A DNA stretch of 64,000 nucleotides, taken from NCBI GenBank assembly GCA_022394755.1, contig JAGFCA010000017.1, positions 27,079 to 91,078 on the forward strand, written 5' to 3'. The stretch's first letter is position 1. Each line of letters starts with the position of its first letter. Shown piece after piece: positions 8,919 to 15,738 of the stretch. A program made the position numbers and the translations under genes. The stretch is from Candidatus Poribacteria bacterium (lineage in GTDB: Bacteria > Poribacteria > WGA-4E > WGA-3G). Under the pieces are notes generated by a model. The model saw only the letters and a list, made by a program, of their open reading frames with translations. It was not told the origin of the DNA and did not search any database.

Positions 8919-10337
8919 ATGAATATAATATGTATCTGTTTAGACACATTTCGGGCGGATATAATTGGTGAAGGGAAGAAGTTTAGCCATGTTCAAACAC
9001 CGAACCTTGATGCGTTTGCATCTGATAGTGTTCGTTTTACAAATGCCTTTGGCGAGGGACAACCAACACTACAGATACGTCGAGGTAATTTTACTGGTAT
9101 GCGTAGTTTTCCGTGGAAATATAACTTTGACCGTCGTGGACATTGGCATCATGCCCCCGGATGGCATAAGATTCCACCTGAACAGGACACTATTGCAGAG
9201 GTATTATTAGATCGCGGTTATTTAACTGCGATTATTGCGGATACATATCATATGTTCAAACCGACAATGAATTTCTCTCGAGGATTTGCACATTTTGATT
9301 TCATTCGTGGACAAGAATCAGATAATTGGAATAGTGGTGATCCGAGATTGATTGAAGATGTTTTACGTAAACATGTTCGTGAACCAATAGAGTGGAAACG
9401 GCATGTTGGTTTAGTTAACTATCTTCTATCCCAAAGACATCGAAAAACAGAAGATGATTATAGTTGTGCACGGGTATTTCGTTCTGCTGCTGATTGGTTA
9501 CAGGATAATCATACAGTTGGACCATTCTTCTTATGGGTAGATAGTTTTGATCCGCATGAACCGTGGGATCCACCAAAATCTTACGCTGACATCTATATGC
9601 CAGATTATACAGGGAAAGATTTTATTATGGGGGGTGCTTCATCTGATGAGGAATTGGATAGGGTTGAAGCACTCTATCTTGGTGAGGTGACTTTTGTAGA
9701 TAAGTGGGTTGGAGTATTATTAGATAAGATTGAATCACTAAACATCCGAGATGAAACGCTTGTACTTGTGATGTCTGATCATGGCACACAATTACGGGAT
9801 CACGGTGGTTTTGGTAAGGGTGCAAATAAACTTCATCCATTCAATACCCAACTTAACCTAATGATCCGTCATCCTGATGGACCCCATGATAAAGATATAT
9901 CCGCATTTGTACAGAATCATGACATCATGCCTACTCTACTAAATATGGTTGATATACCGTGTGGATGGACAGATGGGGAAGATATGTGGCAACTTGTAAG
10001 AGGGGAGAAAGCCAATCTGCGTGAACGTATTATTACAGGTTGGGCAAGTTTTACAACCGGGAATGCAGTTGGTAGAGCAAGTGTACGTGATAACCGTTGG
10101 AATTTCTGTACTTCTATCGGATATAAAGACGAGAAAGGTGATCAATTATTTGATATACGTAGCGATCCTGAAGAAAGGAATAATATAGTCAGTGATCACC
10201 CAGACATTGTGTCAGAACGACGTAGGGATGTAGAAGCATTGATAGGACAGCCTTTACCTGGACAATTGATTGAAATATGTGATCCTGGACATGCCCCAAT
10301 GCGTAAATGGTTACAGAAGAAGCTATCAGAGATGTAA
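8919..10337 (+). CDS. Sulfatase-superfamily hydrolase with threonine at the nucleophile position
   Basis: 472 residues of alkaline phosphatase/sulfatase fold. The metal site at the N-terminus is visible as CLDTFRAD (7-14), a second cluster as FDPHEPW and a third as SDHGTQLRDHGGFGKG. The C-terminal part, with the string DQLFDIRSDPEERNNI, is typical of sulfatases. However, the C/S-x-P-S-R motif that is converted to formylglycine reads T-L-Q-I-R (Thr50 to Arg54), so a formylglycine sulfatase mechanism is not expected. Threonine nucleophiles occur in phosphodiesterase branches of the same superfamily. No signal peptide is seen, so it is probably cytoplasmic. It is translationally adjacent to pyrF. 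Confidence 0.8.
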   Translation: MNIICICLDTFRADIIGEGKKFSHVQTPNLDAFASDSVRFTNAFGEGQPTLQIRRGNFTGMRSFPWKYNFDRRGHWHHAPGWHKIPPEQDTIAEVLLDRGYLTAIIADTYHMFKPTMNFSRGFAHFDFIRGQESDNWNSGDPRLIEDVLRKHVREPIEWKRHVGLVNYLLSQRHRKTEDDYSCARVFRSAADWLQDNHTVGPFFLWVDSFDPHEPWDPPKSYADIYMPDYTGKDFIMGGASSDEELDRVEALYLGEVTFVDKWVGVLLDKIESLNIRDETLVLVMSDHGTQLRDHGGFGKGANKLHPFNTQLNLMIRHPDGPHDKDISAFVQNHDIMPTLLNMVDIPCGWTDGEDMWQLVRGEKANLRERIITGWASFTTGNAVGRASVRDNRWNFCTSIGYKDEKGDQLFDIRSDPEERNNIVSDHPDIVSERRRDVEALIGQPLPGQLIEICDPGHAPMRKWLQKKLSEM

Positions 10338-10367
10338 GAATTGGAAGTAAATTAATTTTCCTGAAAA

Positions 10368-12365
10368 TTATCTACCAACCAATCCCATGTCTTCTAAATC
10401 CCAGAGTAGAAGTGTCCCATTATTGCTGCCACTTACAAGAATAGAACCGTCAGGTGAAAAGGCGAATTTAGTAGTTCCTGCACTATCTCCTGTACTGAAT
10501 TGATGAGATAAAGATCTTGACTCCATATCATAAATTCTTATTAACCCACTGTGTGAACCAGTGATTATATTCTTTCCATCAGGAGAGATATCTAAACCAG
10601 ATGGAGTTCCTCTTGCATCAAAAAAGTCCCCAATGTGTTCTTTAGTTTCTGTATTCCACACTTTTATTTCACCGTTCCAAAGAGCAGTAATTAGATTATT
10701 TTCTGGGGTGAATACAACTTCCTCAAAACCATTTTCGGCTTGAATTGGTAATGTTGTTTTTGTAAAATCATCAAGATTCCACAGATTAACTGTACCATCT
10801 TTACTTCCACTGGCAAACCACTTCCCATTAGGAGAAAATGCGACAGATCTCACATCCTCAGTATGTCCATCAAGAGTTTTATATAACTTTCGATTAGGTA
10901 CATCCCACAAGAAAACTCTCCCACGCCAATGACCACTTCCAAGAAGTTTCTCATCTGGAGAGAATGCTAAAGTTAGAACGAACTCGTCATATTTTCCAAG
11001 TGGTGGATAGAATTTCTGAGTCTCAGTATTCCATAACCGTACATCACCCCAACAACCAGAAGCGACAGTCTTACCGTCTTTTGAAAAGATCATGTCAAAA
11101 GCATACCATGGTGGTTTCGTCTGTATAATTTCTTGTGATATACCTGCTTCATCCAAATTTGTCTGTGTAATAACACCATCTGAACCACCACTAAGGAGCG
11201 TTGTACCGTTATTAATAAATTGAATGTCTTTGATAGATCCAGTATGTCCAAGTATTGTTAATGGTTCATTCCCGGTATTTACCTCCCATATCTTCGCTGT
11301 TCCATCATCACTACCACTCACAAGTTTTTCACCATCGGTTGAAAAGTGTAATGCTTTGATAGGAAGAGTATGTCCCATTAAGGTGCGTTTTAACAATTTA
11401 TCTGGTTTTTTAGTTTTGTTATTTCCTGTAATTGATCGTAATATCTTTGCTAATGAAGGTTGTTGATCTTTCTCTATATCCTGTGGATGTTTGTCTCCCT
11501 CTATATGCTGTGCAGGTACCAGATTCCATAGATTGATTTTTCCTCCTGTGTCCCCACTGGCAAAGGTATTTCCATCAGGGGCAAAAACAATACTCTCTAC
11601 ATTGCGTGTATGTCCTTCGTAGGTTAGTAATTCCTCTCCAGATTTAGTATCCCAACTTTTAAGAGTTGTAGAACCACCAACAAGTATTTTACTATCTGGT
11701 GAAATGGCTAAAGACCAACCCTCATAAGGAATTGTGTGGAGTTTTTCTTTATTGAATGGATCCCATAGGAATAACTCACCTCTTGCAGCACTTGCTATAT
11801 AATTTGAATCAGGTGATAAAGCTAAACCGTTAAAGAGTCCTACCTGATCACCAGTAAACGATAACACTTCTCGACCTGATTCAATCTCCCACATATGGTA
11901 TTCAACATTACGATTCCAACTTAAGCAAGTCAGTAATCTACCATCAGGTGAAAATACCAAGGACTTTACACGTCCAATTCTCTCCTTCATTACCGTAATG
12001 AGTTCACCTTTATTGACATCCCATAATTCTACAGCACCCCCTAATACCCAGTTACCTATAGCAAGTGTATTACCATCTGGTGAAAAAGCAATACAATTTA
12101 CGGTCCGTACACCCCGTGGATTTACTTTAAGTAAAGAGATTTCAGTTCCTGTATGTGCATCATAGATCCACACGCCAATATCAGTACCGACAGCCAATTG
12201 CGTGCCATCAGGAGACAACATCATATCGTTGATACCACCTTTTCCAATACGCATTATCGCTCTATCAGGTAAGTGCCATTGTGTGTAGTCTTGAACTTGA
12301 CTGGAAGAATGGAATACAATGAATTGGAATAGTATGCACAATAGGATAAGAAATTTCTTTATCAT
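10368..12365 (-). CDS. Secreted WD40-repeat protein
   Basis: 665 residues. A signal peptide (residues 1 to about 22, lysine pair then a hydrophobic stretch) is followed by the N-terminal signature shared by all WD40 proteins in this window: QWHLPDRAIMRIGKGGI and then TDIGVWIYD. About a dozen WD40 repeats run to the end, each with the LAFSPDG...SGS.DG.I.LW pattern. A low-complexity charged stretch of about 45 residues (around 283-330) divides the repeats into two blocks, suggesting two propellers. The protein stops right after a blade (LLLWDLEDMGLVGR), with no dockerin, protease or sorting domain. It likely acts outside the cytoplasm as a binding scaffold. Convergent with the sulfatase-like gene. 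Confidence 0.85.
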   Translation of the reverse strand: MIKKFLILLCILFQFIVFHSSSQVQDYTQWHLPDRAIMRIGKGGINDMMLSPDGTQLAVGTDIGVWIYDAHTGTEISLLKVNPRGVRTVNCIAFSPDGNTLAIGNWVLGGAVELWDVNKGELITVMKERIGRVKSLVFSPDGRLLTCLSWNRNVEYHMWEIESGREVLSFTGDQVGLFNGLALSPDSNYIASAARGELFLWDPFNKEKLHTIPYEGWSLAISPDSKILVGGSTTLKSWDTKSGEELLTYEGHTRNVESIVFAPDGNTFASGDTGGKINLWNLVPAQHIEGDKHPQDIEKDQQPSLAKILRSITGNNKTKKPDKLLKRTLMGHTLPIKALHFSTDGEKLVSGSDDGTAKIWEVNTGNEPLTILGHTGSIKDIQFINNGTTLLSGGSDGVITQTNLDEAGISQEIIQTKPPWYAFDMIFSKDGKTVASGCWGDVRLWNTETQKFYPPLGKYDEFVLTLAFSPDEKLLGSGHWRGRVFLWDVPNRKLYKTLDGHTEDVRSVAFSPNGKWFASGSKDGTVNLWNLDDFTKTTLPIQAENGFEEVVFTPENNLITALWNGEIKVWNTETKEHIGDFFDARGTPSGLDISPDGKNIITGSHSGLIRIYDMESRSLSHQFSTGDSAGTTKFAFSPDGSILVSGSNNGTLLLWDLEDMGLVGR

Positions 12366-12509
12366 GGTATTTTCCTTATAATTTAGTTTTTAGTAGTTTG
12401 TTTACGGTTGTAGTTTTGATCTTTAACGTGTGTGAGTACTGAAGTTGTTAATATTAATTGTTTTAAAATGATGCCACTTACACGCAAACCTGCACGCAGC
12501 AATTTTTCG

Positions 12510-12530
12510 AACCCTTATTCTATAAGGGTT
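12510..12530. repeat. Short palindrome in WD40 intergenic spacer
   Basis: A 9-bp perfect inverted repeat, AACCCTTAT / ATAAGGGTT with a TCT loop, lies 86 bases past the end of the broken WD40 gene. It is not followed by a T-run on either strand, so a terminator role is weak; a dispersed palindrome is as likely. Confidence 0.4.
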
Positions 12531-12615
12531 TACGATTTTAAAGGCACCAATTCTTCGTGAATCACGTATGTTATATTTATTATAACTTTATCACCTTGTT
12601 AGTTATTCTTTTATT

Positions 12616-13368
12616 TTATAGCTTTGCATGTAACATCTGAGTTAATTTATCCCAGTCCCAAATTAGTATAGTTCCATCATCACTTCCACTTGCGAGTGTT
12701 TTTCCATCCGACGAGAATTCCAGGCTTCTAATCCAACCATTGTGTCCACGAAGAACAACTCCAGGGCTATTACTCAAATTATTTAAATCCCACAATTGGA
12801 TTATATTACCTGTATCTGTCCCAACAACTATATTTTCATCAGAAGAAAACAGAACTTCAATGACAGCCCCACGATATCCATGTTGTCGTGTAATTTGAGT
12901 TTTTTTCTCAATATCCCACACCCGCATTGTACTATCCCAACTACCACTTGCTATTAACTTCCCATTAGGTGAAAATGCTATAGATTCTATTCTATCAGAA
13001 TGTCCTTGAAGAACAGATAGTAAAGTTCCTTTCTTTGTATCCCAAATTTTGATTATACCATCCTTTCCTGCACCAGCAATTCTGTTTCCATCTGGAGAGA
13101 ATGTCAAAGTTATGATAGCCTCCTTAAACTTTGTGCGTATTGATAAGAGTTCTGTTCCAGAAGTTATATCCCAAAGACGAATTCTCTTATTTGTATATCC
13201 ATTAGCTACTATAGTACGATCAGGTGAGAAGGCAATTGAATAATATCCTCCTTTATGTTTCTTAAAATTCTTTTTTTCTTTTTGTGTGGCTGTAGTGACA
13301 TTGTAGATATATAGGTTAAATCCAACATCTGCAAATAACAAGTCTTTACTATCGTTTGTAAATGCCAT
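12616..13368 (-). CDS. WD40-repeat protein, C-terminal fragment of a gene split by an in-frame TGA
   Basis: 250 residues made only of WD40 repeats (about five to six), beginning MAFTNDSKDLLFAD in the middle of a blade and ending ILIWDWDKLTQMLHAKL. It has no signal peptide. The ATG used here is not a likely natural start: the reading frame continues upstream without interruption through ttt-tgg-ggg to a single TGA at 13378-13380, beyond which is the 346-residue upstream fragment in the same frame. Rejoined, the protein would be about 600 residues, close to its 665-residue neighbour. On its own this piece would stay in the cytoplasm and form an incomplete propeller. Confidence 0.75.
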   Translation of the reverse strand: MAFTNDSKDLLFADVGFNLYIYNVTTATQKEKKNFKKHKGGYYSIAFSPDRTIVANGYTNKRIRLWDITSGTELLSIRTKFKEAIITLTFSPDGNRIAGAGKDGIIKIWDTKKGTLLSVLQGHSDRIESIAFSPNGKLIASGSWDSTMRVWDIEKKTQITRQHGYRGAVIEVLFSSDENIVVGTDTGNIIQLWDLNNLSNSPGVVLRGHNGWIRSLEFSSDGKTLASGSDDGTILIWDWDKLTQMLHAKL

Positions 13369-13377
13369 CCCCCAAAA

Positions 13378-14418
13378 TCAACCTGAATGCTTTTCTATTA
13401 CAACGGGACTTTTACTACGAGTATTGCTATCCCAAAGATTAATTACACCGCGTGCAGTTCCAGCCACTGTATTGCCATTCGGTGCAAATCCCATCCTTTC
13501 CACTGATAGTGGGTAACCAGATATAATTCCAATTTGTTTTCCTGAATTAGCATTCCATAAACGAACAGTACTATCCCAACTACCGGATGCAACTATCTTG
13601 TTATTAGGTGAATATGCTACAGCCCTTATTCTGTCTGTATGTCCGTAGTAGGACATCAACTTCGTTCTTGAATCAAGATTCCACGATTGTACTGACCCGC
13701 CAAAACCCCCGCCTACAAGGCTTTTTCCATCGGCAGAAAAAGCTAATGTCTGTGCATTAAACAAATCAGTGAGAGTAAATTTTCGTTTTTGCGTTGGTAC
13801 ATCCCATAGATGGATTTTGTTATCCTCACCACTACTTGCGAGAGTCTTTCCATTAGATGAAAATGCTAAACCATTTACACTCTTTTTGTGTGCTTTGATA
13901 GAGGCTATTTGCTGACCTGATTGTATATTCCATAAGGTGATAGATCCAGATCCTGTACCAACGGCAAGTATACTTGCATCATTTGTAATTGCAGATGACC
14001 AAATATACCCTATACCTTGTATCCGTTTGTAAAGTTTACCAATATTGACAAAATTAGGGTCTTCTACTGATTGAAGATCCCAAATGTACATTTTACCAAA
14101 TTCGGCGGCTGCTATAATGGCTTTACCATCATTGGCAAAACTAAAAGTAAAAATTGCGTCTTGATTTGATTGAAGGAATCTAACTTGCTTGTTTGATTGT
14201 ACATCATATAGAAAGATTCCAATACTGGATCCTACAGCATACATAGATCCATCAGGTGTAAACTTTATATCGGAGATTTCGCCTTTTCCATAACGGATTT
14301 TTGCCCCTTCAGGTAAATTCAATTGTGAGTAGTCTTGGGCGTGTATGCAGGTTTGTGCAATAAAAAGCAGAAAGATTAATCCTACTTGAATCATGAATGC
14401 TTTTTTCACTTTTTTCAT
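13378..14418 (-). CDS. Secreted WD40-repeat protein, N-terminal fragment ended by an in-frame TGA
   Basis: 346 residues with a signal peptide (1 to about 27, ending near IHAQ), the shared family signature (QLNLPEGAKIRYGKGEI, SSIGIFLYD) and about seven WD40 repeats. It stops after EKHSG with TGA; the next codons in the same frame give FWGMAFTND, so the expected blade motif would be HSG-Trp-FWGMAF, and TGG to TGA is a single base change. The AGGAG site before the ATG is good. The first fragment alone could still be exported and fold as one propeller. The gene is followed by its in-frame remainder at 12616-13368. Confidence 0.8.
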   Translation of the reverse strand: MKKVKKAFMIQVGLIFLLFIAQTCIHAQDYSQLNLPEGAKIRYGKGEISDIKFTPDGSMYAVGSSIGIFLYDVQSNKQVRFLQSNQDAIFTFSFANDGKAIIAAAEFGKMYIWDLQSVEDPNFVNIGKLYKRIQGIGYIWSSAITNDASILAVGTGSGSITLWNIQSGQQIASIKAHKKSVNGLAFSSNGKTLASSGEDNKIHLWDVPTQKRKFTLTDLFNAQTLAFSADGKSLVGGGFGGSVQSWNLDSRTKLMSYYGHTDRIRAVAYSPNNKIVASGSWDSTVRLWNANSGKQIGIISGYPLSVERMGFAPNGNTVAGTARGVINLWDSNTRSKSPVVIEKHSG

Positions 14419-14509
14419 AGGATGCTCCTATTTTTTTCTATTTCATGTTAGGTTTATGTGGGTAACTATAAGAAAAGGTGAATACATTAATAACTTGGCA
14501 TATACCTGT

Positions 14510-14534
14510 CAGAAACTGTCTAAACTATAGTTAA
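14510..14534. repeat. Solitary terminus of the MITE-like element
   Basis: The bases CTGTCTAAACTATAGTTAA match the right terminus of the element at 27668-27891 (CCCAAACTATAGTTAA). No opposite terminus is visible within 300 bases on either side, so this is probably a decayed or solo end. Confidence 0.45.
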
Positions 14535-14580
14535 TTTCCTGATTTAACTCTGAATTTATAATAAAGGATTACTACATTAT

Positions 14581-14616
14581 ACAGTATAAAATAACATAAT
14601 GTGTATACTGTTTTTT
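14581..14616 (+). terminator. Hairpin with T-run in a divergent promoter region
   Basis: ACAGTATA (14581-14588) pairs with TATACTGT (14604-14611) across a 15-base loop and is followed by five further T residues. It looks like an intrinsic terminator on the plus strand, yet no gene precedes it on that strand. It could end a short or antisense transcript or be fortuitous. Confidence 0.3.
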
Positions 14617-14793
14617 ATTCGTGTAACAGTTCTGTATACGATGTAGCACGTTTTGAATGTTTTTCTTAAAGATAGTAATGGAATGTTCAGTTTTTTCTTA
14701 GGAGAGACCTATATGATTTAATCAAGTCACCAGAGTTTATAGGGTGTGTAATGGTGTTGTTTATATCAAGTCGGTTACATACTCGAAAAATTA

Positions 14794-14822
14794 TTGATTA
14801 TGGCATTCATTTTTAGTATAAT
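14794..14822 (+). promoter_or_regulatory. Sigma-70-type promoter of the flavin reductase gene
   Basis: TTGATT at 14794-14799, a 17-base spacer, and a perfect TATAAT at 14817-14822. It is 51 bases before the ATG at 14874, a normal leader length. The match is among the best in the window, although AT-rich DNA raises the chance level. Confidence 0.5.
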
Positions 14823-14873
14823 ATCAGTTAGGAAGATAAACTCCAAAATTTTGAATATTTTAAGGAAAAGAAT

Positions 14874-15644
14874 ATGCAACGTAAGAGCTCCCGGTCAAAA
14901 TACTGTATGGGTGAACTGATAGAACGTGAAGATTTTTCTGAAGATTTAGCGGCATTTAAATTCAAAACTGATCAAAAACTCCCGTTTATTCCAGGACAAT
15001 ATGCGACAATAGGTTTTGAAGTAAATGAAAAGATTGTTCAAAGACCTTATTCCATTGTATCATCACCTCACGAGGATTTTATGGAGGTGTTTGTGGAATT
15101 GGTCCCTGAAGGTGCTACAACCCCTCTGTTTTGGGAATTGAAACTTGGGGATAGTGTTTATATCAGGGATCGTCTTGTTGGGAAGTTTGTTATGGATGTG
15201 GATAGTGGCATGACGCGTCATGTTATGGCTGGAACGGTTACAGGTGCTGCCCCTTATATCAGTATTGCTCGTACGCTGAAGATAGAACAGGAACAGGGTA
15301 AAGCGAATCCACATGAGATTCTTACGATTGTCGGTGCGAGTCGTTCTTGGGAACTTGGATATTATATGGATGAACTGAATGAACTTGCCGCTCAAGAAGA
15401 ATGGTTTAGTTTTGTTCCAACTGTGAGTCGTCCTTGGGAAGATGAAAAGTGGGAAGGTGAAAGTGGACGTGCTGAAGATGTTATCCGCAAATATGGGGAT
15501 GAGTTAGGGTATGACCATACAAATTCAGTTGTTTATGCATGTGGACATCCACAGATGATTGAGAATTCTAAGGCTATTTGGGCACGTGCGCGTTTTCCTG
15601 AGGAACGGATTAAAGAAGAAAAGTTCTTTGTAATTAAGGAGTAG
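14874..15644 (+). CDS. fpr: Ferredoxin--NADP reductase family flavoprotein
   Basis: 256 residues, the usual size for bacterial Fpr. The FAD-binding motif RPYS is at 57-60, the front of the NADP-binding domain reads GTVTGAAPYIS (near residues 120-130), and the C-terminal nucleotide-binding element is YACGHPQMIE. The family moves electrons between NADPH and ferredoxin or flavodoxin in the cytoplasm. The N-terminus KYCMGELIEREDFSEDLAAF matches the first strand of the FAD barrel. The gene has its own promoter, and a terminator lies between it and the convergent WD40-protease gene. The precise partner is unknown; a related NAD(P)H:flavin reductase is possible. Confidence 0.85.
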   Translation: MQRKSSRSKYCMGELIEREDFSEDLAAFKFKTDQKLPFIPGQYATIGFEVNEKIVQRPYSIVSSPHEDFMEVFVELVPEGATTPLFWELKLGDSVYIRDRLVGKFVMDVDSGMTRHVMAGTVTGAAPYISIARTLKIEQEQGKANPHEILTIVGASRSWELGYYMDELNELAAQEEWFSFVPTVSRPWEDEKWEGESGRAEDVIRKYGDELGYDHTNSVVYACGHPQMIENSKAIWARARFPEERIKEEKFFVIKE

Positions 15645-15685
15645 TGATTTAGGAAGATAATATAAGAATTCAATGAGTTTAAAGT

Positions 15686-15725
15686 AAAGCGGGAACTGAG
15701 GTGGTGTACTTCAGTTACCGCTTTT
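15686..15725. terminator. Terminator between convergent genes
   Basis: AAAGCGG (15686-15692) pairs with CCGCTTT (15718-15724), one mismatch, then AACTGA pairs with TCAGTT, with a loop of about 11 bases and a T-rich exit on the plus strand. It sits 42 bases after the stop of the flavin reductase gene and just before the stop of the convergent gene. Confidence 0.75.
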
Positions 15726-15738
15726 CTTGTTAAGTGTA

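Larger units (their letters stand above)
14419..14873. other. Divergent intergenic region
   Basis: 455 AT-rich bases between the divergent WD40 gene and the flavin reductase gene. It contains a repeat terminus (14510-14534), a hairpin followed by T residues (14581-14616) and a good promoter (14794-14822). No open frame of note is seen. Confidence 0.55.

Noticed and set aside
13378..13380. Selenocysteine or reassigned TGA
   Set aside because: The position fits Trp rather than Cys/Sec, TGA ends other genes in the window, and no evident SECIS-like stem follows.
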